Source of the DNA: Isosphaeraceae bacterium
GTDB taxonomy: Bacteria > Planctomycetota > Planctomycetia > Isosphaerales > Isosphaeraceae
Reading direction: 5' to 3'
NCBI GenBank assembly: GCA_031291845.1
Contig: JARLIH010000450.1
Location: forward strand, 1-57,868
Length of the DNA: 57,868 nt
This document shows, one piece after another, positions 1 to 9,110 of this stretch. Each line of letters opens with the position of its first letter. Position 1 is the first letter of the stretch. A model generated the notes under the pieces. The model worked only from the letters and a program-made list of their open reading frames with translations, did not search any database and was not told where the DNA came from. The position numbers were made by a program, and so were the translations under genes.

Positions 1-1
1 C

Positions 2-2410
2 GCGCTGGTGTTCTCGCTCAGCCTCGTCGGGATCCTCGCCTATCTCGGCCACCCCGACCCCGGCGTGATCTTCGCGACCTACGTCGGCTACTGGCTTATG
101 GGGGCGATGCTGATCGCCGTGGGGATGGTGGCGTCGATGCTGACGTCGAACGTTACCGTCGCGTTCATCCTCGGCGCGGTCTTTTGCAGCGTGCCGATCA
201 TCCTCCTGAACCTCATGGGCCCCGCGGGGCGGATCCTCGCATCCGTGCTCCCGTGGCAGACCGGCGCGACCGGGGCCGACCAGACCCAGCGAATCATCGA
301 GTCGCTCTCCGTCCCGTCACAGTTCCAGGATTTCGGGACCGGCGTGATCCCCGCGGGGGGGGTGTTCTACTTCGTCTCGCTGTCGGCGGCTTTCCTGTAT
401 ATGAATATGGTCCTCATCAGCCGCCGGCACTGGGCGGGTGGTGCTCAGAGCACGGGCCGCTGGGTCCACGCCCTCACGCGGGTGGTCGCGATCTTGATCG
501 CGCTGGCCAGCCTGAACGTCCTGGTGGGACGACTCGGCTGGCGGCCCGACATCAGCGAGGAGCACCTCAACTCGCTTACGAGTGAGACCGTCGACCTGAT
601 CCGTCAGATCCCCGCCGACCGGCCGGTCTACGTGCAGGTTTACTACAGCCCGGAAGTCCCGCGCGACTATGTGAAGGTCAAGACCGACCTGCTCAACCTC
701 CTGAAGGAGTACGCGGCCAAGGGGGGCGACCGGATCCGCTTGAACCTCGTCGAGACCGACCTCTACTCGCCCGAAGCACGCGACGCCGAGAAGCGGTTCG
801 GGATCGAGCCGAAGCGGGTCATGACCAGCGAAGAGGCCCGCCAGTCGTCGGCCGAGTTCTACCTGGGCGTCGCGTTCAGCTCGGGTGTGGAAGAGGTGGT
901 GATCCCGTTCTTCGACCGCGGCCTGCCCGTCGAGTACGAGCTGACGCGCTCGATCCGCGTGGTCTCGCGCACCTCGCGCAAGAAGGTCGGCATCCTGAAC
1001 ACCGATGCGAAGCTGATGGGCGGCTTCGACATGCGGTCGTTCGGCCAGACGCCCGAGTGGTCGATCGTCGCCGAGCTCAAGAAGCAGTACGAGGTGAGCT
1101 CGGTTGCCCCGGACACGCCGGTGCCTTCCGATCTGGACGTCCTGCTCGTCGCCCAGCCGTCTTCACTGTCGCAGAAGCAGATCGATAACCTGACCGACTA
1201 CGTGAAAAAGGGGGGGGCGACGCTCTTGTTCCTCGACCCCTTCCCCTATGAGAACCCGTCGATCGCTCCCGAGGTGCCCAAGCAACCGCCGGGCGGCCCC
1301 TTTGGCGGGGGGCCGCCCCCCGAGCCGAAGGGGGACCTGCGTCCGCTGCTCGACCTGGTCGGGCTGGAGTGGCCGACGACGCAGATCGTCTGGAACACGT
1401 ACAACCCGATGCCTCAGCTCGGCGACTTGCCGCCCGAGGTCGTCTTCATCGGCCAGGGGAGCGGCGAAGAGGACGCGTTCAACCCCAAGCAGATCGCCAC
1501 TTCGGGATTGCAGGAGATGGTCCTCATTTTCCCGGGGCTCCTGCGTTCCAAGCCCAGCGGGAGCGTCGAGTACACCCCCCTGCTCCGGACGAATGACTCG
1601 GGGGGAACGATCGCCTTCAGCGAGATGACGCAGCAGAGCTTCATGGGGGGAGTCGGCGGCGTCAACCCGCGCCGGCGGCACTTCCCGTCGGGCACGTCAT
1701 ACACGCTCGCCGCCCGGCTCCAGGGGACGCCTGCGGGCGCGTCGGACAAGGACGCTAAGAAGAAGGACGACGCGGAGAAAAAGGCCGACGCACCCAAACC
1801 GGCCGAGATCCGCGTGATCGCGATCGCCGACCTCGACCTGATCTCCGAGCAGTTCTTCGAGATCCGCAGGCGCAAGATCGAGAACCTCGACTTCGATAAC
1901 GTCACGTTCGTGCTCAACTGTGTTGACACGCTTGCCGGCGACGAGTCGTTCGTGGCCCTGCGCAAACGGCGCTTGGAGCACCGCACGCTCCTGACGCTCG
2001 AAGATCAGGTCGCCAAGTTCGACCGTCAGCGGCAGAAGGAAACCAAGGCCGCCGAGGATGCCGCGGACGAGCAGCTCAAGCTCGCCCAGCAACGGCTCGA
2101 CAAGCAGGTCAAGGAGGTCCAGGAGCGGAAGGACATGGACGACCGCACCAAGGAGATCATGCTCGCCAACCTTCAGGACGTGGCCAATCGCCGGCTTGAC
2201 GTCGAGAAGGCCAGGATCGAAGACGAGAAACGGAGGAAGGTGCAGGAGAGCAAGGGGGAGATGGAGCGCAAGGTGCGAGAGATCGAGCTCGGCATCAAGT
2301 CGTTCGCCATCCTGTTCCCGCCGCTGCCGGCCCTGCTCCTCGGCGTGATCGTCGCCACGGTGCGTCTCGGCCGCGAAAACCGAGGGGCCAACCCGAGCCG
2401 CCTCGCCTGA
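2..2410 (+). CDS. ABC transporter permease fused to GldG-like auxiliary domain (5' partial)
   Basis: The reading frame is already open at the left edge, so the N-terminus is missing. The visible first 140 residues or so are hydrophobic and resemble the last membrane segments of an ABC-2/GldF-type permease. A further membrane segment (VVAILIALASLNVLVGRLGW) leads into a large extracytoplasmic GldG/ABC_transp_aux-like region with the typical motif PVYVQVYYSPEVPRDY. After about residue 600 comes a Lys/Glu-rich coiled coil (about 655-760) and a final membrane helix (FAILFPPLPALLLGVIVATV). Single-chain GldF-GldG fusions are common in planctomycetes. The ATPase subunit would be expected just upstream, outside the window. 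The next gene, a DUF4340 protein, is the usual partner, so this is probably an exporter or gliding-type operon of unknown substrate. The family call is firm; the substrate is unknown. Confidence 0.85.
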   Translation, partial: ALVFSLSLVGILAYLGHPDPGVIFATYVGYWLMGAMLIAVGMVASMLTSNVTVAFILGAVFCSVPIILLNLMGPAGRILASVLPWQTGATGADQTQRIIESLSVPSQFQDFGTGVIPAGGVFYFVSLSAAFLYMNMVLISRRHWAGGAQSTGRWVHALTRVVAILIALASLNVLVGRLGWRPDISEEHLNSLTSETVDLIRQIPADRPVYVQVYYSPEVPRDYVKVKTDLLNLLKEYAAKGGDRIRLNLVETDLYSPEARDAEKRFGIEPKRVMTSEEARQSSAEFYLGVAFSSGVEEVVIPFFDRGLPVEYELTRSIRVVSRTSRKKVGILNTDAKLMGGFDMRSFGQTPEWSIVAELKKQYEVSSVAPDTPVPSDLDVLLVAQPSSLSQKQIDNLTDYVKKGGATLLFLDPFPYENPSIAPEVPKQPPGGPFGGGPPPEPKGDLRPLLDLVGLEWPTTQIVWNTYNPMPQLGDLPPEVVFIGQGSGEEDAFNPKQIATSGLQEMVLIFPGLLRSKPSGSVEYTPLLRTNDSGGTIAFSEMTQQSFMGGVGGVNPRRRHFPSGTSYTLAARLQGTPAGASDKDAKKKDDAEKKADAPKPAEIRVIAIADLDLISEQFFEIRRRKIENLDFDNVTFVLNCVDTLAGDESFVALRKRRLEHRTLLTLEDQVAKFDRQRQKETKAAEDAADEQLKLAQQRLDKQVKEVQERKDMDDRTKEIMLANLQDVANRRLDVEKARIEDEKRRKVQESKGEMERKVREIELGIKSFAILFPPLPALLLGVIVATVRLGRENRGANPSRLA

Positions 2411-2498
2411 GGCCAGGCCCTCCGCGATCGTCGGTCTTCGGTTTCCAACAACTGCTGAGCGGACTACAACGGCCCGTGTGCCGAACCCAGGATTGACC

Positions 2499-4025
2499 AT
2501 GAAAGAGCTCACCAAAACCCTCATCTTCGTCGGGGTCGCGCTCGTGCTGACGGGCGCGGCGATGTTACGGATTCCCGATCGGGCGAAGGACGTCGCGTTC
2601 AACGACCAGGGGCAGCCGTTCTTCCCCGAGTTCAAAGACCCTTTCGCCTGCACTGACCTCGAAGTGATCGACTACGAGCCTTCGACGGCCACCGCGTCCC
2701 GTTTCGAGGTGAAATGGAAGGACGGCAAGTGGGTCATCCCGTCCCACTCCGACTACCCGGCCGACGCCAAGGACCGCCTCGCCAAGACCGCCGCCGGCGT
2801 CATGGACCTGACCAAGGACACGGTCCGGTCCGACCGTGCGGAGGACCAGGAAGAGTTTGGCGTGATCGACCCGCTCGACGCCAAGGCGACCTCCTTGAAA
2901 GGCCGGGGCAAGCGCGTCACCCTGCGCGACAAGACGGAAAAGGTGCTGGCCGACTTCATCATCGGCAAAGAGGTCAAGGACCGTTCGGGTCAGCGCTACG
3001 TGCGCGTGCCGGGGCATAAGCAGATCTACGGGGTGAACGTCAAGGCGGACCTGTCCACCAAGTTCTCCGACTGGATCGAGACCAACCTGCTCAAGGTCGA
3101 CTCGGGGCGCATTCGCCGCGTGAAGTTCGATAACCACAAGGTCGACCCCGAGCAGGGCCAGCTCATCAAGGGAGACGTGGTCACGATCGAACGGAAGGAC
3201 TCGAGCGGCCCTTGGACGATCCAGGGGCAGACGATCCCGGCCGAGCAGGAGATCAATACCGACAAGCTGTCGACGATGACGAGCGCGCTGGCGGACCTGA
3301 AGATCGTCGGCGTTCGTCCCAAGCCCGAGGCCCTGAAGAAAGACCTGAAAGTGGAGAGCGGCGACCGGCTCAAGCTCTCGTCCGAGCAAGCCTTCCGGTC
3401 GCTCTTCAGCAAGGGCTTCTACCTCACCCGCGACGGCCTCTACTCGAACCAGGGAGACGTTGTGGTTTCGACCGACGAGGGGGTGGTTTACACCCTTCGT
3501 TTCGGTGAGGTCGTCGTCGCGACCGGTTTGGAGCTGACGGCCGGTGGTGACGAGTCGGCATCGAAGGAAAAGGACCCGTCGAAGTCGAAGGACGCCGCCA
3601 AGAAGTCGGATGGCGCGAGCGAAAACCGCTACGTCATGGTGACGGTCGCGTTCGATCCGTCCCTCTTGCCCGCCGAACACCCCCCCGAGCCGGAAGGCCC
3701 GCTCACGATTCCCGACGACCCGTTCCAGAAGAAGCCCGACGACCCAAAGCGCGTCGCCGAGGAGAAGGCCGAGAAGGAGAAGCGGGACCGCGAGACGGCC
3801 GACCACAAGAAACGAGTTGAGGACGGCCAGAAACGCGTGGCCGAGCTGACCGACCGCTTCGCCGGCTGGTACTACGTCACGCCCGGCGACAGCTTCCACT
3901 CGATCGCACTCACCCGGGCGGACCTCACCCGGAAGAAGGATGAGAAGAAGCCGGCTGGCAGTCCGGGTGGTATGCCCGACTTCCCGGGACTTCCTCCCAG
4001 CTTCAAGCCGCCGGGACATCCGTGA
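2499..4025 (+). CDS. DUF4340 domain-containing membrane-anchored protein
   Basis: A 508-residue protein that starts with one uncleaved membrane anchor (FVGVALVLTGAAMLRI) and then extends outside the cytoplasm. It shows the repeated DUF4340 pattern of FEVKWKDGKWVI followed by IIGKEVKDRSGQRYVRVPG. A charged, Lys/Glu-rich stretch (about residues 400-450) precedes a short WYYVTPGDSFHSI ending. I chose the ATG at 2499 because it begins directly at the anchor; a GTG 21 bases upstream is also in frame. DUF4340 proteins usually follow GldG-type genes, as here, and are thought to be accessory parts of the same ABC system. The function is not established. Confidence 0.8.
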   Translation: MKELTKTLIFVGVALVLTGAAMLRIPDRAKDVAFNDQGQPFFPEFKDPFACTDLEVIDYEPSTATASRFEVKWKDGKWVIPSHSDYPADAKDRLAKTAAGVMDLTKDTVRSDRAEDQEEFGVIDPLDAKATSLKGRGKRVTLRDKTEKVLADFIIGKEVKDRSGQRYVRVPGHKQIYGVNVKADLSTKFSDWIETNLLKVDSGRIRRVKFDNHKVDPEQGQLIKGDVVTIERKDSSGPWTIQGQTIPAEQEINTDKLSTMTSALADLKIVGVRPKPEALKKDLKVESGDRLKLSSEQAFRSLFSKGFYLTRDGLYSNQGDVVVSTDEGVVYTLRFGEVVVATGLELTAGGDESASKEKDPSKSKDAAKKSDGASENRYVMVTVAFDPSLLPAEHPPEPEGPLTIPDDPFQKKPDDPKRVAEEKAEKEKRDRETADHKKRVEDGQKRVAELTDRFAGWYYVTPGDSFHSIALTRADLTRKKDEKKPAGSPGGMPDFPGLPPSFKPPGHP

Positions 4026-4043
4026 GTCGAAGCGCCAGGGGCC

Positions 4044-4067
4044 GGGGCGGGATTTGAATCCCGCCCC
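4044..4067. terminator. Strong hairpin between convergent genes
   Basis: An 11-bp perfect inverted repeat (arms 4044-4054 and 4057-4067) lies 19 bases after the DUF4340 stop codon and 80 bases before the end of the convergent hydrolase gene. There is no U-tract, so this is at best a bidirectional hairpin terminator inferred from position. Confidence 0.5.
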
Positions 4068-4147
4068 GCGCCGTTGGGCGGCCGGCTTGGCTCGCACGAC
4101 GTGACGCACCAGAAATCGAGACATCTCCTTCGGGCAAGCCCCGGTTC

Positions 4148-4783
4148 TCAGGGGGCCGTCATTGGCCCGCGACGACATTCGGTGGTCCGTTTCAGCTCGG
4201 CCCAATCGAGATCGTTCGACGAACGCGTGTCGGCCTTCAGGACCGTTCGCATCAGCTCGAGCGCGTGCAGGTTCTCCTCCTCCGTGTTCGACGCGACGGC
4301 GTCACGTGGCACCACGAGACGAAAGTCTCGCATGTAGGCGTCGTTCGCCGTGAAGAGAACGCAGATGTTCGCGGCGAGGCCGGTGAGGACCACCGTTTCC
4401 ACCTGCAGGTACTCGAGCAGGAGATCCAGGGTCGTCGAGAAGAACGCCGAGTGTTTGGGTTTCAGCACGAAGTAGTCTTCTTCCTCGGGGCGCAAACGTT
4501 CGACGAGGGGCCTGCCGCGTACATCATCGTTCAGGCAGTGCTCGACCAGGGCGTGCACGTTCGATCGCCAGCGCCCAAAGTTGTCGTTGACGTAGATGAC
4601 CGGCACTTCGGCCTCTCGCGCATTCCGCTTTAGACGGGCAATGCGCTCGGCCATCGGCAGAGCGAAGCGCAGGAGCTGTTCCCCTTCCTCGAACGCGAGG
4701 TCATTGATCACGTCGATCAAGAGGAGCGCGACGGCCGACTTGTCGGGCGCATTGCCATGAAGGTCTTGATTCTTGGCGGGCAT
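4148..4783 (-). CDS. Isochorismatase-family cysteine hydrolase
   Basis: A 211-residue alpha/beta hydrolase of the isochorismatase/nicotinamidase superfamily. The catalytic triad can be read as Asp24 (LLIDVINDLAF), Lys110 (KPKHSAFFST) and the nucleophile Cys141 (GLAANICVLFTANDA). Length and spacing are normal for the family. Substrates in this family range from isochorismate and nicotinamide to carbamoyl compounds, and none can be chosen from sequence alone. It is transcribed leftward, divergently from the methyltransferase gene at 4968, and stands alone with no operon partner. Confidence 0.85.
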   Translation of the reverse strand: MPAKNQDLHGNAPDKSAVALLLIDVINDLAFEEGEQLLRFALPMAERIARLKRNAREAEVPVIYVNDNFGRWRSNVHALVEHCLNDDVRGRPLVERLRPEEEDYFVLKPKHSAFFSTTLDLLLEYLQVETVVLTGLAANICVLFTANDAYMRDFRLVVPRDAVASNTEEENLHALELMRTVLKADTRSSNDLDWAELKRTTECRRGPMTAP

Positions 4784-4967
4784 GGTCGCCGGTGCCTCGA
4801 CGCGGTTCGCTCGTTCTCGGATTGATTACGCCGCTCGCACCAAACCACCCAGCAAATTCAGGGCCCCGTCATTGCCGGGAGCGGCAGGCGGGCCGGTTGC
4901 CCGGCGGTCGGCTACAATGGGGGTTCGCGGTTCGGACTCCTTCGAGCGTGCCCACAGGGGAAATGGC

Positions 4968-5648
4968 GTGGACCAGACGCTGGACGAAAGACGGTTGGCG
5001 GCCGCCGAGGCCTCGGGAGGCACGAGCGGGTCGGAAATCAAGGACCTCGTTCTCCGGCTGATCCGGCAGGAACGGCTGGCGGGGAGCGTCCTCGATTTCG
5101 GCGCGGGGAGGGGCGAACTGATCGGCAAGCTCCTGGACCTTGGGACCTTTCCTAACGTGAGCGGGGCCGACATCCTCGAACGACCCGTGGGCCTTCCCGA
5201 GTCCGTGCACTGGTACCACCAGGACCTGAACGGCGAAATCGCAGCCGACGAGCGGTTCGACGTCGTGATCTGCAGCGAAGTGATCGAACATCTCGAAAAC
5301 CCGCGCGCCGCGTTTCGCCTTCTTTACAGCCTCTTGAAGCCCGGCGGCACGTTGATCCTGACGATGCCCAATCAGGAGTGCATCCGGAGCTACGCCGCCC
5401 TCTTGTTCGGCGGGCACTTTGTCCAGTTCCTCGGGGTCAACTACCCCGCGCACATCACGGCCCTGCTCCGCACGGACCTGACGCGTATTTGCACGGAGAC
5501 GGGATTCACGCCTTGCGGTTTCGCATACACCAACGTCGGCGGCATTCCAAAACTACCCCGGGTGAAGTGGCAGCAGGTCTCCTTCGGCTTGCTGCGCGGC
5601 AGACTCTTCAGCGACAACCTCGGCCTTGTGGCCCGGAAACCGGGATAA
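4968..5648 (+). CDS. Class I SAM-dependent methyltransferase
   Basis: A 226-residue protein with a class I methyltransferase fold. Motif I is VLDFGAGRGELIGKL (about residues 41-55) and the post-II region is FDVVICSEVIEHLENP (about 96-111), followed by LLKPGGTLILTMPN. I chose the GTG at 4968 because AGGGGA sits just upstream; an ATG at 4917 is in frame but has no ribosome-binding site. The sequence resembles methyltransferases of the UbiG/Methyltransf_11 and cell-surface polysaccharide types, and the substrate is unknown. The last 14 codons and stop are present again, diverged, 110 bases downstream (see the repeat at 5603-5762). Confidence 0.75.
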   Translation: MDQTLDERRLAAAEASGGTSGSEIKDLVLRLIRQERLAGSVLDFGAGRGELIGKLLDLGTFPNVSGADILERPVGLPESVHWYHQDLNGEIAADERFDVVICSEVIEHLENPRAAFRLLYSLLKPGGTLILTMPNQECIRSYAALLFGGHFVQFLGVNYPAHITALLRTDLTRICTETGFTPCGFAYTNVGGIPKLPRVKWQQVSFGLLRGRLFSDNLGLVARKPG

Positions 5649-5762
5649 CCGTCAACATGGTTATGCGTAAGGTGCGTGAAACGCACAGGTGCATTTCATG
5701 TACCCTACGAAAACTCTTGAGCGACGACGTCGGCCTCGTGGCCCGGAGGCCGGGATAGCTGT
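5603..5762 (+). repeat. Diverged direct duplication of the methyltransferase 3' end
   Basis: Positions 5603-5652 and 5713-5762 match at 42 of 50 bases with an offset of 110. Both units encode a similar C-terminus followed by a stop: LFSDNLGLVARKPG then TAA, and LLSDDVGLVARRPG then TAG. Most changes are synonymous or conservative, so the second unit may be the remnant of a deleted tandem paralogue rather than a simple slippage copy. Confidence 0.8.
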
Positions 5763-5851
5763 GAAGCAAGCCGTTACTCTCGGCCGCGCTTTATATCTGA
5801 ACGTGTTTTATACTTATGCATAATGCACGTTTCATACGCTCTACGAAAATG
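5671..5851 (+). repeat. Dispersed palindromic repeat, GTGCGTG family, degenerate copies
   Basis: Positions 5671-5710 carry a degenerate copy of the palindromic element that is nearly perfect at 11195-11228. A shorter derivative sits at 5822-5850, and both end in a CTACGAAAA-like tail. The first copy lies between the two units of the methyltransferase 3'-end duplication. The 237-base interval between the methyltransferase and yjbQ holds these repeats and no gene that I can support. Confidence 0.55.
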
Positions 5852-5885
5852 CCGAAGCGTGAGTGGAGGCGCCTCCGGGAAGAGT

Positions 5886-6308
5886 TCAGTCGCCGATCAC
5901 CTTGACGAGCACTCGCTTTGGGCGCCGGCCGTCGAATTCGCCGTAGAACACCTGCTCCCAAGGCCCGAAATCGAGCTTCCCATTCGTGACGGCGATCACG
6001 ACCTCGCGCCCCATGATCTGCCGTTTGTGGTGCGCATCGGCGTTGTCCTCACCGGTGCGGTTGTGCTTGTAACGCTGGGGCGAGGGGTCGAAGGGCGCCA
6101 GCTCCTCCAACCACTTCTTGTAATCCTCGTGCAGGCCCGGCTCGTCGTCGTTGATGAAGACGCTGGCCGTGATGTGCATGGCATTGCACAGCAGCAATCC
6201 TTCACGGATCCCGCTCCGGCTCAGGACGGCCTCGACTTGCGGCGTGATGTTCACGAAGTCCATTCGTGCGGCAACGTTGAACGTGAGGTACTCGGTGTGC
6301 GATTTCAT
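5886..6308 (-). CDS. YjbQ/UPF0047 family protein
   Basis: A 140-residue protein covering the whole UPF0047/YjbQ family, with the typical motifs [37 protein letters not shown] and [17 protein letters not shown]. Members form small trimeric beta-rich proteins. E. coli YjbQ has weak thiamine-phosphate synthase activity, and the true role is uncertain. The start codon lies three bases after the stop of the formate dehydrogenase catalytic gene, so the two are almost certainly co-transcribed and probably translationally coupled. YjbQ is not a known formate dehydrogenase component, so the linkage may only be shared expression. Confidence 0.9.
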   Translation of the reverse strand: MKSHTEYLTFNVAARMDFVNITPQVEAVLSRSGIREGLLLCNAMHITASVFINDDEPGLHEDYKKWLEELAPFDPSPQRYKHNRTGEDNADAHHKRQIMGREVVIAVTNGKLDFGPWEQVFYGEFDGRRPKRVLVKVIGD

Positions 6309-6311
6309 GGG

Positions 6312-9083
6312 TCAATCCGCGTGGTGCTGGTCGGCGCTGGTCCCCTTCTCCACTCTCGCCGCGCAGAACTTGAACTCGGGGATCTTGCCGAACGGGTCGA
6401 GTGCGGGGTTCGTGAGCAGGTTGGCCGCCGCTTCGGCGTAGCAGAAGGGAATGAAGATCAGGCCGGCCGGCACGTCGCGGTCGGAACGGGCGAGCAGCTC
6501 GACGCTCCCCCGCCGCGTCGAGACGCGGACCCGGCCGCCCGGCACCACGGAGAGCTTGAGCAAGTCGCGCGGCGACATCATCGCGATCGCCTCGGGCTCG
6601 ATCGCGTCGAGGACTGACGCCCGGCGCGTCATCGCGCCCGTGTGCCAGTGCTCCAGCAGGCGGCCGGTGCTCAAGACCATGGGATAGGCGTCGTCCGGGA
6701 CCTCGTCCGGCGGCAGGACCGTCGCCGGCACGAGCTTGCCGCGCCGGGTTGGGGTCGGAAAGCCGTCGCCGAAGATCACGTCGTGGCCGGGCACGTCCTC
6801 CGACTCACACGGGTACGTCACCGCCCCTTCGCGCTCCAGGCGCTCCCACGTGATCCCGGTGAGCGAGCCCATCCCTTTCCGCATCTCGGCGAAGACGTCC
6901 CGCGGGTGCCCGTACTTCCAGTCCAGGCCCATCCGGCGCGCGATCTCCTGCAAGATCTGCCAGTCCGGGCGGGCCCAGCCCGGCGGCTGAAGGGCCTGGC
7001 GGCCGAGCTGGACGCGGCGGTCGGTGTTCGTGAACGTTCCGGTCTTCTCCGGAAACGCCGTCGCCGGCAGCACGACGTCCGCGTAGTACGCGGTCTCCGT
7101 GAGGAAGATCTCTTGCACGACCAGGTGCTCGAGGGCGGCGAACGCTTCACGCGCGTGGTTCAGGTCGGGGTCGGACATCGCGGGGTTCTCGCCCATGATG
7201 TACATCCCCTTGATCGTTCCCGCGTGGATCGCGTTCACGATCTCGACGACGGTCAGCCCCTTCTTGGGGTCGAGCGGCACGCCCCAGAGCTCCTCGAAGC
7301 GACGCTGAGACGCGCTGTTCTCGACCGACTGGTAGTCGGGATAGACCATCGGGATCAGGCCGGCGTCGGAGGCGCCCTGCACGTTGTTCTGCCCGCGCAG
7401 CGGGTGGAGGCCCGCCCCCGGGCGTCCCACGTGGCCGGTCAGGAGCGCGAGCGCGATCAGGCAGCGCGCGTTGTCCGTGCCGTGGACGTGCTGGGAGATG
7501 CCCATACCCCAGAAGATCATCGACGCTTTCGACCGCGCGTAAGTGCGCGCGACCTCGCGCAAGAGGCTCGCGTCGATCCCGCACAGGGGCGCCATCGCTT
7601 CGGGCGTGCACGGCATGACCTGCCGGCTCAGCTCCTCGAATCCGGTCGTGAAGCGCTCGACGTAGGCCGGGTCGTACAGCTTCTCCTCGATGATGACCTG
7701 GATCAAGGCGTTCAAGAGCGCGACGTCGGTCCCCGGCCGGAACGGGAGCATGTGCGTCGCGTGGCGGCTGAGGGCCTGGCCGCGTGGGTCCATCACGATC
7801 AGCTTGGCCCCACGTTTGGCGGCGTTCTTGATGAACGTGGCGGCGACCGGGTGGTTGACCGTGGGGTTCGCGCCAATGACGATGATGACCTCGGAATGAC
7901 GGCACTCCGAAAACGACGCCGTCACCGCGCCTGAACCGATCGTCTCCATGAGCGCGGCGACGCTCGACGCATGGCAAAGTCGCGTGCAATGGTCGACGTT
8001 GTTGCTGCCGAACCCCGTGCGCACGAGCTTCTGAAAGAGGTATGCCTCCTCGTTCGACCCCTTGGCCGACCCGAACCCCGCGAGCGCATGCCGGCCGTCG
8101 CGGTCGCGGACGCGCACGAGTCCCGCCGCGGCCCGGTCGAGCGCTTCCTCCCACGTCGCCTCGCGGAAGTGGGTCCAAGGGTGGGCGGGGTCGACCTGGT
8201 CGTCGCCATGCTTGGGCACGCCGTCCTTGCGGATGAGCGGCGCCGTCAACCGGTGGGGGTGGTGGACGTAGTCGAAGCCGAACCGCCCTTTGACGCAGAG
8301 CCGGTTGTGATTGGCCGGCCCGTCGCGCCCGATCACGTACAGGATCTTCTCGTCCTTGATCTCATACGTGAGCTGGCAGCCGACCCCACAGTACGGACAA
8401 AGGCTCTCCACCTCCCGATCCGGCGCCTTGTCGAACGTACCGTTTTCGTCGAGTACGGTCGCCGGCATGAGCGCGCCGGTGGGACAGGCCTGAACGCACT
8501 CGCCGCAGGCTACGCACGTCGACTGGCCCATCGGGTCATCGAAGTCGAACACGATCTTCTCGTGCGCCCCCCGGCCGGCCATTCCGATCACGTCGTTCAC
8601 CTGCACTTCACGGCAGGCACGGACACATAGGTTGCACTGGATGCAGGCGTCGAGATGGACGGCCATTGCCGGGTGGCTGCGGTCGGGCGCAGGCGCAGGG
8701 CGCTGGGGGAAGCGGCTCCGGGTGACGCCGACCGCGTCGGACCAGTGCCAGAATTTCGAGTCGGGGTCGTGGGCAATCTCGCGCGGCGGCTGATCGGCGA
8801 CGAGCAGCTCGAACACCATCTCCCGCGCCTTCGTCGCGCGCTGCGAGTTCGTGAGCACGCGCATCCCCGCGCTCGGTTTCCGAATGCAGGACGCAGCCAG
8901 AACGCGTTCCCCCTCGATCTCAACCATGCACGCCCGGCAGTTGCCGTCGGGCCGGTAACCCGGTGCGGGCGAGTAGCAGAGATGGGGGATGTCGACTCGC
9001 TGCCTTTTCGCGACCTGCCAGAGAGTTTCCCCTGGTTCAGCCGTGACCTCTTCCCCGTTGAGCTGAAACGTGACGAGCGTCAT
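6312..9083 (-). CDS. fdhA: NAD-dependent formate dehydrogenase, catalytic (alpha) subunit
   Basis: A 923-residue molybdenum/tungsten bis-MGD enzyme of the soluble FdsA/NuoG-like type, oxidising formate to CO2. It has, in order, an N-terminal 2Fe-2S ferredoxin domain (Cys36, 49, 52, 66), two ferredoxin-type 4Fe-4S motifs (CIQCNLCVRAC near 147; CVACGECVQAC near 190), the cofactor-proximal 4Fe-4S motif CPYCGVGC (from 229) and the molybdopterin domains. The catalytic residue is cysteine, not selenocysteine (NNVDHCTRLCHA, Cys370). The ATG at 9083 is preceded by GAGAAGG; a longer N-terminal reading is not supported. It follows the NuoE/NuoF-type gene, as expected for a formate:NAD+ complex. No fdhD or fdhE is visible in the window. 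Confidence 0.9.
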   Translation of the reverse strand: MTLVTFQLNGEEVTAEPGETLWQVAKRQRVDIPHLCYSPAPGYRPDGNCRACMVEIEGERVLAASCIRKPSAGMRVLTNSQRATKAREMVFELLVADQPPREIAHDPDSKFWHWSDAVGVTRSRFPQRPAPAPDRSHPAMAVHLDACIQCNLCVRACREVQVNDVIGMAGRGAHEKIVFDFDDPMGQSTCVACGECVQACPTGALMPATVLDENGTFDKAPDREVESLCPYCGVGCQLTYEIKDEKILYVIGRDGPANHNRLCVKGRFGFDYVHHPHRLTAPLIRKDGVPKHGDDQVDPAHPWTHFREATWEEALDRAAAGLVRVRDRDGRHALAGFGSAKGSNEEAYLFQKLVRTGFGSNNVDHCTRLCHASSVAALMETIGSGAVTASFSECRHSEVIIVIGANPTVNHPVAATFIKNAAKRGAKLIVMDPRGQALSRHATHMLPFRPGTDVALLNALIQVIIEEKLYDPAYVERFTTGFEELSRQVMPCTPEAMAPLCGIDASLLREVARTYARSKASMIFWGMGISQHVHGTDNARCLIALALLTGHVGRPGAGLHPLRGQNNVQGASDAGLIPMVYPDYQSVENSASQRRFEELWGVPLDPKKGLTVVEIVNAIHAGTIKGMYIMGENPAMSDPDLNHAREAFAALEHLVVQEIFLTETAYYADVVLPATAFPEKTGTFTNTDRRVQLGRQALQPPGWARPDWQILQEIARRMGLDWKYGHPRDVFAEMRKGMGSLTGITWERLEREGAVTYPCESEDVPGHDVIFGDGFPTPTRRGKLVPATVLPPDEVPDDAYPMVLSTGRLLEHWHTGAMTRRASVLDAIEPEAIAMMSPRDLLKLSVVPGGRVRVSTRRGSVELLARSDRDVPAGLIFIPFCYAEAAANLLTNPALDPFGKIPEFKFCAARVEKGTSADQHHAD

Positions 9084-9110
9084 AGCGTCCTTCTCACCGG
9101 TTGAACGGTT

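Noticed and set aside
4044-4067. T-arm-like string (TTCAAAT between complementary stems) on the minus strand
   Set aside because: No acceptor, D or anticodon arms are found around it, and its position between convergent genes fits a simple hairpin terminator.
7147-8178. Possible second protein in an alternative frame over the formate dehydrogenase gene
   Set aside because: Low-complexity Arg/Pro composition typical of a GC-rich shadow frame, with no start context.
6312-9083. Selenocysteine formate dehydrogenase
   Set aside because: The active-site codon encodes Cys (Cys370 in CTRLCHA) and no in-frame TGA or SECIS-like need is seen.
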